A program made the position numbers and the translations under genes. Below, piece after piece: positions 37,418 through 49,855 of a DNA stretch of 64,000 nucleotides (its first letter is position 1; every line of letters starts with the position of its first letter). The stretch covers positions 6,012,001 to 6,076,000 of the forward strand of contig OZ038471.1 of assembly GCA_964036295.1 (NCBI GenBank), written 5' to 3'. The stretch is from Plumapathes pennacea (lineage: Eukaryota; Cnidaria; Anthozoa; Antipatharia; Myriopathidae). The notes under the pieces are model-generated. The model was not told where the DNA came from. It saw nothing but the letters and a program-made list of their open reading frames with translations, and did not search any database.

Positions 37418-39111
37418 CTTATTAAACGAAATGTAACTGCTGTGACAAGAACTTGTCAAGGGTCTCTTACTGTCAGTAAAGGTAGTCGAAGAAATCTCAT
37501 TACAATTCCGTTATTAATTGATCAATTTCCTTCACAGTGAGCAGAGTACAGGGATAGACTTTTGTTTGTGGTTTGTGTTTTATAAGAGAAGCTGCCTCAT
37601 CCTGTTCAACCGCAAAAACGGAAAGGTCAAGCAGCTGAGCTGTGAGTCTGTTTGTCATCATCGTTTGAATTCCGCGTAAGGATAAAGTTAAACACATCAT
37701 TCTTGTAATCATAGTCTGGAAATCGGAGTTTAAATATTAAATTACGAGATTGCACTCATGGGTTCAAAACGTGAAACTTATTAACCGACAGAGTGCAGGT
37801 AAAATAGTTCTGCGTTTTCCAGAAGATGCAACAAAAATTCAATTAGTGTTTTCAATATTTATCCACCTGACCACAGGAAGCCCAAGTGCTGTGTGTTAAT
37901 ATTACTCCCTTGTAAATCACAGAGAAAGCGAAGCAACACAAGGAAGTTTTAAGAGAGAATTTAAAGAGAGAGCGACGAGACGTCCAACAACCAAACAACC
38001 AGACGCTATCACTCAGAGATGTGCGACTTGAGATCAACAAATACGTTCCCACAGTTGCTGCATCTACTTTCTGTCACCCTCCGGGTAAAGTCTGCGTCAA
38101 AGGCCCCCCTGGACCCCCAGGAGAAAAAGGACGAAGCGGCAAGCGAGGAACGAAAGGCACGCGGGGAAGGAAAGGAACGCAAGGTATCATGGGTCCACCG
38201 GGAAAACACGGCAAGCAAGGCATGACGGGACCTCCAGGACTGAAAGGCCAGCAGGGAGTCAAGGGAGACAAAGGAGATCCAGGGCCGCAAGGAATTCTGG
38301 GAATGAAAGGTGAACCAGGACAATCCATTTCTGTTCCCATGGTGATGGTGTCACCTGACTCAAAGACAGTGCTACAGAATCAAACAGCTTTTTTCCAGTG
38401 CTCAGCCCAGGGCAACCCGCTACCAAATGTGACTTGGCACAAAGTGAATGGTTTAGTGATAAATACCGGAAGTAACGGCGCATTAGTGATCAGTAACGCT
38501 CAACACCAGGACTCAGGTCAGTACAGGTGCACTGGTAAAAACATACTGGGACGAGTTCACAAGGACGTACAGCTGGTCGTACAAGGTGAGAAAATGTGTA
38601 TAGAGTATCTAACAGAAACTAGTAACAGTCCATGGACAAGTTCAAATGCGCCAATATGCAAAGAGGAGAAAAAATGAGCAAAATTTGGGACTCAGGAATA
38701 TGAGCTTTCAGTTCTTCTTGTAGGCGTGTACACGTACCTCAATTGTGTTAACTTTACACCTGACTGAAAAATAAAAGATCCCACTTGAACTCTCTTTATG
38801 TCATTTTTTATTAACAACGATTATTTACTCACGACTATTGTTTTATATTTCAGTCCCACCTATGTTTACCAAAGTTCCCAATGCATTGATTTATACAAGA
38901 AGCAGGAAAACAATAACTATACATTGTGTTGCTTTTGGTGTACCCAGACCGACAATTGTGTGGACGCGAGCTGAAGTGGCCTTACCACTTGGACGTAGTA
39001 ACCAACAGAACGGAAGGCTCACTATAAGTGGATCACAGCCTGAGGATTCAGGCCCATATGTCTGTAAAGCATCCAGCAAACTTGGAGTAATTCGCACTGT
39101 TACCACTCTTA

Positions 39112-39368
39112 AGGCCGATTTTCACTAGTGAAGTAAGCGGAGACGGAGAAGGAGACGGAGACGTAAGACACTTGCGCGCATGTGAAAATTAGCGAACGGA
39201 GACGGAAGCGGAGAAGGAAGCGGTGAAGGAAGCAGAACGGAAAGTTTTCTTTTTCTTGCGTCTCCGTCTCCGCTTACTTCGGTTACGTTCATCTCCGTTC
39301 GCTAATTTTCACACGCGCAAGTGTCTTACGTCTCCGTCTCCGCTTACTTCACTAGTGAAAATCGGCCT
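39112..39368. mobile_element. MITE, 257 bp, TTA target duplication (PIF/Harbinger-like)
   Basis: Perfect 19-bp termini AGGCCGATTTTCACTAGTG and its reverse complement, flanked by TTA on both sides (39109-39111 and 39369-39371). The interior is a long hairpin of GGAGACGGAGAAGG / CTCCGTCTCCG repeats. A 3-bp TWA duplication is typical of PIF/Harbinger MITEs. It sits inside coding sequence. Confidence 0.85.
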
Positions 39369-41108
39369 TTAGTGTGCGACCAGGTAAAATCGTTTGACAA
39401 AATTGTAACATTATAAAGGTTTTCTTTTTTTACCATTACACATATCCCTAAGCTGCACGCTTCGAACATTATCATGTTTTAATAATTACTAACCAGCCCG
39501 ACCAGGCTTAACAATTTAGCAAATTTGTCAATGCTAACTCGTACAAAAACAAAATACGAACAAAATTATGCTATTACGAATTACCAAAAAAGAACTTTCT
39601 TGTACTACACTTTGGTTCAGCTAGTTTTTAATTGTTTTCTGACGCGAAATTCTATAAATCCAAGAAAATCAGGGAACTTGTTTTGTACAAGTGTCCATGA
39701 CAATGCAACTTAGCAGTATCAATGTTGAACCAAACAATACGTAGCTGTATTTCTTGTACTTTCCGAAAGTATGTAGTGTATACGTTCACGCTATCATTCT
39801 TTTTTTATTTATTTGTTATTTGTTATTTATTTTTTTATCATGGCAGATCGATCTTGTCAGGATATAGCTGAGGGAGGCGAACGAAGAGACGGGAACTATG
39901 AGATAATTCCGGCCAGTAAGAAGCTTCAGGTAAAGAGCTTGAGTTTAATACTTGGCAAAGTATTCAAAACCAAACTGCGCGAAATCTCCACAATTTCTTA
40001 TATGCTCGTTCTTTACTCCGTAAACACAAGGACAATGATGCATTTTATCATGAAAATTAAGTCCCTGACAGTTAGTGAGAATAGCTTCTCTAATAAAATG
40101 CTGTACTTGAATAGGGTTCGTACCACACCACACTTAGGGTACTCATCTTCGGCAAGATACCACTCTATGCCCCAAAAAGCAATTTTCTGAGCAAAGAGTA
40201 ACTTCCTTGCAAAAACCGGACCGGACAAAACACTGACAGATTATGTAATGTAACATGTAACATGACACAAGGTTGATTTCTTAAACTCAAGATCATGTTA
40301 TTCATTTACTAAACCTGGTTGTGGCTTAAAGAAGAATCTCACTTAGGCCTCCAATGGTGAGAAATTCCCGTAAACAACCACTTGAAGCCGAACGAAGGGT
40401 GGTCGGGAGGTTGCACTGTTTCTTACTCCTCAAATCCACAATATATACTATAGGTGTTCTGTGACCTGACCAGTCAAAACAGAGGCTGGACGCTGGTCGC
40501 CCGGTTTTCAAACAACGATGCTAAAGATTGGATGAAAGATGACGGTGAATATTGGTACGACCGACAAAATCCGGCTGGTATAACAACCTGCTCAAAACAC
40601 AGATATGATCTCTCCAGCGTTTTGGTCCGTGAAGGGAACAGAGTTCAAGATCACCCGCAGTGATGACTCCAGCCACATACCTCTGCTGCAAACAACAAGT
40701 AGCTGTCTGTCCGGACACACATTCCGTTCTAAACTCACAAGTTATGGCGACTTCAGAAATGGGAAAGTGTGGGCCAGCGACAAGTGTCTTGGTAGCTGTG
40801 ACGTGCAATATGGCGGACAATACAGCAGCACTGACGGATTTCAGCAGGCCCAGTGTGATGGCAACATTCAGTCCAGGAACAAGATCGGCTTCTGGTGCGA
40901 CTGGGACGGTGGTGACGGTGCAGTGATGATGATTGGTGGAGGAGGGAGCGGCTGCAGTCGTGCTGATCACGGGATTGGAATCACAGAGAGTGATGCGGCA
41001 ACTTTTGTTGAGGATGGTGGCAGTGAAGTAGAGTATGATTTTGGTTTTGATGGATTCACGCACACTGCACCCACTAGCTCGTACTCTCTTAACCTTTGGG
41101 TTCGTTAG

Positions 41109-43070
41109 CTCAGGTTCCTTATCTCTACGGAGGCTTGTAATATAAAGTGATCGGACAAGCACAAGTGATCGGAATTATCCGTATTATTCTCGGAATTGCA
41201 TTCAATGAGACTAAAATCAAAGTGACTTTTAAGACACCGCTGGAAGTTCAGAAACGTATGATTTTATCTTTTAGTGGACTAAACCGACTCTTCAGGTTCG
41301 CCAGCTTGAAACTTCCAAACGTTCTAGCGCCCCTTCCATCACAGTACTTTTAAAGTTCTCTGTTAGTCATTTTAAAAGAACTGAAGACGCCAATATAATT
41401 CTTGTTGCTCTTTTACAAACTTTCTGACTTTCTTCTTGAAAACAATGCGGCATTACAAAAATTCTAAAGTAAATTTGCCATGGAATACATAGCACACAGC
41501 ATAAACGCAGTAAAATTTGCACATAAGAGATTAGCATTTGGTTGTTATTATTAGTTTTTATAGAAGGCATTCCTGTGTGAGTATTATCTTTGATCGATAT
41601 AAGTCTGGATAACTGACGGTCAGTAGAGTTTGGCTTTATGGCAGTTCTAACTTACCAAACTTTCTGCTAATGACGTCATTAGTTAAGAAATATATAACGC
41701 ATTCCCGTGTAATATAGCCTCATCTAAACACGTGGGACGTTAGGAGAACACGAGAGTAGTGTTGGGAAACCACGAGGCTTTTAAAATACAACACGCATCA
41801 AGTCAGCGTGTAATATACTCTCATCTTACACGGTTATTTAGCCAAATCAGAACGCGCGTAGTATCATAGTTATTTTATAAAACCCGATTCATACATAAAG
41901 GGTTAGTAACTGCTATTTAGATTTGATATTCTGGGTTCCCATAATTTGCTGAGTTTTGTTCTTGGATACTCCAGAGTAAATGCTGTGGATTATTTTGGTT
42001 TTGCAGTTGGTTTTACGAAAGCATGCCACAATTGGCTCGAAATAAATTTTAGATGTTTTTCAAAAGTTGTGTAACATTATACAACAAGAATCATAATCAG
42101 TGAGAGCTAAATCAACGAGCTAAATGAACAGACTTACCATGCACGTGTACGCCACACTCTTGCAAGAGCTTAAAAGTTGCACTACTGTACACCTGTTAAA
42201 ACAAGAGGAAATATTGAGACCCCGGCTGAGCACCGCTACTAACTGATTATAAATGTTCTTGTGAATATAACCAAGTGTCATGTCATTCATATGCTTCTAC
42301 CAGTCCCTTCTTGTATAACGTGGTCTGAACTGACGTGTGTGCAGGGTCAGACAAGCAGAAAGACCAAACGTCAACTAATCGTGTGCTACTTTCTATTTCT
42401 TATTTCTTTGCTTATATATCTAGCTGTGTAATTTCTAACTTCCGGCCCTAGGGCGTATGTTAAACTGCTTCTAGAAACTGTACCATTATCATATTATGGT
42501 TATTATTATTTTTATTATTATTAAGAATAAATGCTTAGTTACATAACTCGTGACAAGTGTGGAGAAGAACAACGCCACTAAGCAGGAATAATTGGGGTGC
42601 CATTATACCTAGCCATGTAAATATGTTCAGCCGCAAAGTGGATCGCTTGAACCGAGCGCTTTTGCCTAAAATAGAGTACATATTTTGCCTTTCTCGTCCG
42701 GGCTGAATGCAATTTTGATAAAAAAAAGAAACAACAACAATAACAAATTAAGCTTTTAATTTTGGGGAGAAGTTCTGCAGAAAGGTTTGAGAAATTCCAA
42801 ATTTTGGTCTGAACAGGGGTCAGAGTTTTGAGAACCCTCTGGCGGCACACCCCAACCAAATTCTGGAGATTTCCCAATCCTCTATCCATCCCCACCCCCC
42901 TCCCCCCTCCTCATTCTCCACAGAAAAACATAAAGTTGTACTCTATAATGATATGGCGCCAAACGTCAGGTTGTGGTTAGAATATTAACATTCAACGCAG
43001 AGAGGTCAACTGTCCTGCTGAACGAATCTCTGTTTCATCATTGTCTGACAAAATTCCAAGGCGATCAGCC
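41109..43070. other. Spacer between copies 5 and 6
   Basis: From about 42050 to 42700 it is homologous to the spacer before copy 3 (23.45-24.2 kb). It includes a minus-strand micro-exon at 42138-42192. Around 41690-41830 two GTGTAATATA...CTCATCT motifs recur. No gene was seen. Confidence 0.5.
42138..42192 (-). ncRNA. Antisense micro-exon, 55 nt, spacer type S2
   Basis: Acceptor TTGTTTTAACAG, 55 nt beginning GTGTACAGTAGTG, donor GTAAGTCT on the minus strand. Homologous to the 45-nt element at 23517-23561 but with a non-triplet length change. Confidence 0.35.
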
Positions 43071-43143
43071 AAGAAACCCGATAACTTGCCTCGATCATTA
43101 TCGGGGTGGGTTTCAACAAGACACGGTCACTTCTAAAGGAGAG
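43071..43143 (+). promoter_or_regulatory. Putative 5' UTR/promoter, flank class 1 (copy 6)
   Basis: AAGAAACCCGATAACTT, then a TCATTATCGGGGTGGG segment and CAACAAGACACGGTCACTTC up to the ATG. It matches only the flank of copy 1. Confidence 0.35.
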
Positions 43144-46100
43144 ATGGCGACAAACGGCGATATGAAAAAATCCTCTTCAAAAGCCAGCACTGTTTTATCG
43201 TTTTTGTCGATTACTTTGTGCGCGTTTGTGGTAGTGAGAGTGGAGGTACTCAGCTACAGTTTGATGCGAACAAACAGTCGAGTGGACGACTTCGATCAAC
43301 GACTGCAGACGCTCGAGAGAGCCGTCGAAGAAATCCAGGCGAGAAAAGTGGATGAGTTCCAGTCGAACGGTGAGTACAAACATGATAATTATCCTGATAG
43401 ATGTACAAAAGGGCGGCTTATTCTTTCTGTAATTTCACTTCTTTGATGTTGTATGAAGAACAGCTTTTACGCCTTTACGGCTGCCATACGTTTCTCTAAT
43501 CACAAAATATTTAAAAACCCGAACTCTGTATGACTCACAATAAGAATGCTCTCATTGATAGCTTTTACTTGAGTCTCCAAACCTTCAGCATTTCACACGT
43601 TTTCAAGTCTGAGTGAAATTCGCCTTTTGCAGTAAAAGGTTCTTAAGTCCCAACATAAGTTTGAATCACTTAAATGCTTATTTCAAGTAAAATGGGACTG
43701 TATCTAGAGCAATGCAATCTTTCGAAAGGGTAAACCAGGTATGTTATTAAAAGTCGCCTGCAACTACCAAAAGGTCATTCGACTTCCTGTTTTTCGTTAA
43801 CTATGGAAAGTTTCCAACTCACACAACGCAGTAACCGGATCCTTGAGATTATACAAGTTTCATTTTACAGTTTTGTGGTTAGCGCAGCTGATAGATGAAT
43901 TGCGTGTTATTAATAGCCATCTAGCCCACTAAACATTAAATACATAGCCTCAAACGGTTCCCGTACTGCACAGAAATAAGTTGCACGTCTTTAAACTTTT
44001 ATGTGATAGGGGAACGTTTCCTCACTGAATAACAAACGCCTGCTCCCCGAAATTAGCACTATATTCTAAGTATAATGACTACCAAGCGAGTAAAAAAAAT
44101 ATTTGTAATAAATGATTCGATACTCGAGTTCAAATACGAAGGTGAATTGTGTAGTTACGCTAATGTTAAGCTAAACTCTGTGAAAAACCCTTCTTTCCGT
44201 GTCCGTCACATAACGTAATCACATGGATAATTGGCTCAATTTACAAAAACGAAATGGCACAACAACAACAACAACAACAACAACAAAAACCGCTTCCATT
44301 TTGAAAATCAGGACAAGATCCATGTTATTTTCAAGGACAGCAAATATTCTTTGAGTATACGACTATCATACGCGGTTCTACTTTAATGTAGATAACAAAA
44401 CGACGATAATGAAGATCAATATTTTGTCATTCATCTTTACTAATGCTCAATTATTATCGATAACGGTCGTCTGAATAACAATAATTCCAGTTAAACTTCC
44501 CATATTCCTTATTAGATTACAACTAAGAAAAACTGAATTACAATTGCGGTCCACAGAATATAAGAATAGACCACTCCGTAGACAAACTCGAAACGCAGCT
44601 TCAGCTTCACTAACCATCCAACAAGTCAGAGCAGAAGTCACTAAACAAGTCAACAATGTTTGCAACCAAAGAAGTCAAACCTGTAAAGCAGGTTCCCCAG
44701 GCCCACCAGGACCCAAGGGGGCGCTGGGATATCCAGGATACAAGGGAGGTAAAGGAAACCCAGGGAAACTGGGGCCTCAAGGACCAACAGGCAAACAAGG
44801 ACACCCTGGAACTCCAGGAACTAGAGGCAAACAAGGACCTGTTGGAATAAAGGGCGACACAGGAGAGGCAGGTCCCGTGGGTCCTGTGGGACCGAAAGGA
44901 GACCGGGGAAATGTTGGTCCACGAGGTGCGATGGGACCGCCAGGAATGCCGGGAGGTAAAGGACAGCCTGGACCTCGTGGGATGCCGGGATTAAAAGGAG
45001 ATTCATCCATTGAAATTGAAGTGAAGATATTCCCAAAAACCCTGTCAATAGAAGTAAACCGAACAGCAGAGTTCTACTGTTGGGTGAATGGGCTGATGAC
45101 ATCGTTGATAACATGGAAGAAGCTAGGTGGAGCGTTGACGTCAAACACAGCGGTCAGTGGAGGTAGTTTGAAGATCAACCGAGTACAAAGGCGAGACTCG
45201 GGATGGTTCATGTGTAAAGTGCAAACTCCATCCGGGATACTGCAGACTGTGGCCACTCTTACCATATTAGGTAAACTGTCTTGTCAGTCCAATTCAAACT
45301 CGATTATAGATGCAGAAACATAGGTCTGTAAGGCGAACAAGATTCTATTTTGCAAGTGAAGTGTTGGCAAATCACACTAAACTACAATAGGTTACAAAAA
45401 TTGTAACATAAGCACATCTAATAACTACTTGAACATGATACACAAGCCCGATAATCTGGATATCGAAAACCGCATGCTTCACACACGAACCATGCAAGTA
45501 CTAATACTCAAAACAATCATTTCCGCCTTGCACTAAGAGTTCATTCAGTGACCAATTCGTGTTTTGATGCTTCTGTAGACTCTTTCATTGAATGCATGGT
45601 ATGGAGTATAGCTGCTAGTAAATTGTATCTATGCCACGTTTTGAACACCATGATTTTCAACCGATAGACAATTTTCCATTGTCTTGCATACATATCCGTT
45701 ATCATCTGAAGTATTCCATTATACTGCAGTAACAGATACAATACATTAATTTGCAGAACCTCCCCGTTTCATTTCAAAGCCGGTTTCTTATATAGCTGTT
45801 ATCGGACCCAAAGTGAAGCTTTGCTGCACTGTTGAGGGTTCTCCGACTCCTACTGTAGAGTGGTCCAAGGTTGATGGTACACTGCCCGCCGTGCCTTTGG
45901 ATGCTTTTGATGGATGTCTGACCGTCTTGAATTTTCGTGAGCAGGACCTAGGGAACTATTTGTGCAGGGCCACAAACAGACTTGGATTTGTTCAGGCAAC
46001 CACGAAACTACTTCCACCAAGTAAACATTACGTTTGACCTATGAACAAGCACGCATAGAGAACGTTGCATATCCACTTTTCAACATTTTAACTATAAGAG

Positions 46101-47719
46101 ACAACAGATCCTATAGAGCCGTTTTCGGATGACGTTCAAAAATAGTCGTGCAATTCGGCCTTTGAATTTGCACTTGGTATACGCTTTTGGATAGAACCAT
46201 AGAACTTCAGCAGTATTCTCGGCCAACCAGAAATAACTAAAATAACGCCCTATTGTTGACTGGTTTGCTATTCAAAGTAAAACAAATTACTTTGTTTTCT
46301 CGTTTGTTAAAATAGTTTTCTTGCAGCCTTTCTAATTGACACTGAGCTATCTATGCTTACAGTTTTAAGAAAGTCGATCAACCGATTCTAACATTACAGC
46401 TTACCTCTGAACTACATACATGCCGCCCATGCTTATACATGTTTTAGTTTACAATAACAGACATTAATGATCGAGCAAAACAAATTCATTGAAGCCGGTT
46501 AAACGAACTTTTGATAAACCCCACTACTATTAGTCAGATACGTCATTTGGGATCCTGTATACGTCTGTCCAACTGCTCAAGTAACTGATTTGATTTGTCT
46601 TTTTCACCGATTACAGTTCCATGCGACAAACACCGAAAAATCCACGGAAGCGACGGGATTTATTCAGTCTCCACAAAGGGCAACAGCAAGTATGATGTAA
46701 GAATAAGGAAGGCAAATGACTCCTATCATGCAACAAACTATTCTACAATCATGAACAATGTTGGGACAATTAAAGTGCCTCCCTCGCGTCAGTGGCATAA
46801 TCCCCCCGTCCCCCCTCCTCCCCATTCTTTCATTGTTAGCTGTTAGAAAGCGAGAAACCAATTCAAGACATAATTATTGTTTGCACGTTGCCAAGTATAT
46901 ATTATCAACATTGCGCGGAGGGTTTGCAACGATTTCTGTAGGCCAAGCCCCTACATATAGAAACAATACCCTCAGCCATTCTACCACCCTAATAAGACAG
47001 CAGATAATAGGGTTATAGAAACTTTTAAGGTACACTTTGTTTCCTTCTGACTTTTTCAGGTTTTTTGTGACATGACAAGCGACAACAAAGGCTGGACTCT
47101 TGTAGCGCGATTCTCCAACAACGACGCTAAAAACTGGATGAAGGACAACGGTGAATATTGGTACGATAGACAATCTCCTTTCGGTCAAACTACAAATCCG
47201 ACACACAATGCAGACATGATCACTCCAGCGTTTTGGTCCGTGAAGGGAACAGAGTTTAAGATCACCCGCAGTGATGACTCCAGCCACACAGCTCTGCTAC
47301 AAACCACAAGCAACTGTCTGTCCGGACACACATTCCGCTCTAAACTCACAAGTTATGGCGACTTTAGAAATGGCAAAGTGTGGTCCAGTGACAAGTGTCT
47401 TGGTAGCTGTGACGTGCAATATGGCGGACAATACAGCAGCACTGACGGATTTGAGCAGGCCCAGTGTGATGGCAGCATTCAGTCCAGGAACAAGATCGGC
47501 TTCTGGTGTGACTACAGCGGTGGTGACGGTGCAGTGATGATGATTGGTGGAGGAGGGAGCAGCTGCAGTCGTGCTGATCACGGGATTGGAGTCACAGAGA
47601 CTAATGCAGCATCTTTTGTTGAAATAGGTGGCGGTGAAACAGAGTATGATTTTGGTTATGGTGCAGATACAAGCAAAACACCAAGTAGCTCCTACTCTCT
47701 GAACCTCTGGGTTCGCTAG
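43144..47719 (+). CDS. Ficolin-like gene copy 6 (class B), intact, 647 aa
   Basis: Exons: E1 43144-43369; E2 44557-45270; E3 45757-46020; E4 46617-46696; E5 47060-47719; 1944 nt, phases closed. E1 encodes [16 protein letters not shown], the helix and a coil ending [17 protein letters not shown]2 has the class B linker, 35 Gly-X-Y triplets and Ig1 (AEFYCWVNG). E3 is Ig2 ([24 protein letters not shown]). E2 to E5, including introns, are nearly the same as in copy 2, but E1 and the 5' flank are different, so the duplication breakpoint lies in intron 1. Variable stretches of E5: CDYSGGDG and [20 protein letters not shown]. Intron 3 is about 450 bp longer than in copy 2. Predicted type II membrane lectin. 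Confidence 0.87.
44262..44288. repeat. (AAC)n microsatellite in intron 1 of copy 6
   Basis: ACAACAACAAC run. Similar AAC runs occur in the array spacers and introns at about 17070, 28671, 35221, 53762, 55432 and 59873, always in homologous surroundings. Confidence 0.8.
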
Positions 47720-47860
47720 GTCGGGTTCCTTGACCCTTTATAGTCATGTTATGCAAATTATCCGCACAAGTTACAAAGAAAAATATGATGTTGACACTCA
47801 TAAAGGCTTTGATTGCTGCCAACTGTGCCACTGGCCAGACGTTAAGGTCTCCATACCGCA

Positions 47861-48086
47861 ACATTCAGTCCAGGAACAAGATCGCTTCTGGTGTGACTAC
47901 AGCACTGGTGACGGTGCAGTGATGATGATTGGTGGAGGAGGAAGCAGCTGCAGTCGTGCTGATCACGGGATTGGAGTCACAGAGAGTGATGAAGCGTCTT
48001 TTGCTGATAGTGGCGGGTCAGAGTATGATTTTGGTTTTGATTCAAACAATGTAAACTCCTACTCTCTCAACCTCTGGGTTCGTTAA
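47861..48086 (+). pseudogene. Orphan fibrinogen-like C-terminal cassette after copy 6
   Basis: About 226 bp duplicating only the end of E5, from CAACATTCAGTCCAGGAACA to the TAA stop. One base is missing in the ATCGGCTTC block (ATCGCTTC), after which the frame is open: [54 protein letters not shown]. It has no promoter, no E1-E4 and no confident acceptor. Its variable stretches differ from those of every full gene here. Confidence 0.8.
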
Positions 48087-49677
48087 TTCAGTTTCCTTAA
48101 CTTCTGAGTTATGTTCACATAAATTCTCCGCACAAATATGAATAAACATTATTCTGTTGACACTATTAAGGAGTTTTGTTGCTGCCAACTGTGCCAGTGT
48201 CCAGATGTTAAGATCTCGGGAAGCATATTTCGTTGAAGATGGCATAAACACCCAAGTTGAATATATTGACTTTGTTTTTGTACTTTCTCAGACACTTGAA
48301 CCGTTAGTTCAACTTCTTCAACTCTATCACTGCTGACTCTTTTCTGCAAATTCTCCCTACTAGTCACGAATATACTGGGGATATGTGACATAAATAGAAC
48401 TCATAGTCGGATCAACTGCAACTTACTGCACCGGTGAAAGGGTGGCATGTTATTATTGAATATGCTTTTAGTTTTAGTGAGCTACAGTGCAACTCATCCT
48501 CAACTCTTCATGTTCGCGAACTTGACACTTTTTAAAGTTTCACTCCTGCCTTTGCGGATAATGGCAAAGGAAGAAATATGAAGACGCCATTATAATATTC
48601 ATTGACTAACAATTTACTTTTCTGTAAAGCTGCAATTCTGTACGCGCCAAAGGACAAAAAATATAAAATATTTGCATTGTGACATCGCCTTGGTCTGAAG
48701 TCTGACTTTGACGTAGTTCACAGTACGTACGGATTATAAATAACTACTGACTATCACAAAGGTTTTTGCGACTATTAAAGCAAGTCAAACATACAGTTAT
48801 TGTTTAAGAGTAGTTTACAAGTGACCCGTATTGTCCTAGTTATGTCCAGCAACCGATAAATAATGAACGGTATGAGGTCAAATGTGTTGCCCACTTGACG
48901 TTTCGTGGGCAAACAAGAGAGAAAAAAAGTGCACACACTGCAGTTGAGAAAAATCACGAGACGTTATCTGTGCAGTGAATCATAGGAAGGACCCACCCCT
49001 CCCCTGCAAGCCTTCTATTTAAACACGACAATAAAGAGACAGTTCTCCCAGGCCAACTTTAGTACACGCCTCCTGAGATTAGAAACATATTCTCAAATAC
49101 GACACGAAAATTGCGCTTTGTGAGGTTAACAATTGACCTAAAGTTAACATACACAAAAACAGGAAGTTTGATTGCTTTGCCTTTACTTCATGTGGCGCCA
49201 CGAGTTGGATACCTCATAAAACATGTGGTCCTCAGTCACTGAATACCCTTGTGATAAGTGACGAAAAGTCATCCAGTTAACTCGAGTAACCTTAATATAT
49301 AATGATATAATTTAGTTGGCGTGATATCTTCGGATTTTACCGACTGAACAAGTGTAGATGTAGATGTAGGTCCTTTTATTTACCGGTCCAGCCCAAAAGA
49401 AAACAGACTTGTCGATAGACAAATTAATTACATGTCCTGCTGAAGGGTGACTTGCTAAGTTTCAATAACAACTTGACTATAAGATATTTTTACATTTTTC
49501 ACTACGTGATACGCGTTGACAGCATGCTTATGTGGAGTTCAATAACACAAGAAATACAAGAAATTCGCTGTGCAGAAGAAAGCAGATCGCTAAGTTGAAA
49601 AAACATCGCTAGAAGAGAACGATCTAAGTTTCTGAGAATAAACACTGGAGAGGAAACTGTAACGAGAAAAAAGTCAA
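48087..49677. other. Spacer between copies 6 and 7
   Basis: A further decayed tail may lie near 48235-48290. About 48730-49480 is homologous to 17.27-17.96 kb and 35.4-36.3 kb. The last 400 bp match the region before copy 3. No gene was recognised. Confidence 0.5.
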
Positions 49678-49833
49678 ATAATGGGTAGTCCTCTTCCCTC
49701 CCCTCTCTTCCCCTGGAGGGTCACCTACGCAGGTTTAGAAACACGAGAAGCTATTTATTTTCTCGTTATCGCTGAAGGAAATAGATTACAAGCTGGACAA
49801 GTTTCAGCACGTCACATTGGCTAGAAAGACAAC
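49678..49833 (+). promoter_or_regulatory. Putative promoter/5' UTR, flank class 2 (copy 7)
   Basis: Nearly identical to the 24582-24734 block before copy 3, including GGAGGGTCACCTACGCAGG and TCAGCACGTCACATTGGC. Confidence 0.4.
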
Positions 49834-49855
49834 ATGGTGACAAACGGCGGAAAAA

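Larger units (their letters stand above)
36575..41108 (+). pseudogene. Ficolin-like copy 5 (class A), broken by MITE insertion and frameshift
   Basis: Exons: E1 36575-36782 (the usual first ATG is ACG at 36554; the next in-frame ATG at 36575 remains); E2 37923-38585, open, linker + collagen + Ig1; E3 38854-39383 interrupted by a 257-bp MITE at 39112-39368; E4 39847-39929; E5 40454-41108. Removing the element and one TTA leaves exactly 270 nt for E3, the length in all class A paralogues. Reading into the element meets TAG at 39126-39128. E5 is 655 nt where 660 is expected. A 5-nt loss after the [12 protein letters not shown] segment, near 40580-40600, shifts the frame. Intron 1 also carries an insertion of about 240 bp (37180-37417). 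Ig2 and E4 are the most diverged of class A. Confidence 0.85.
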
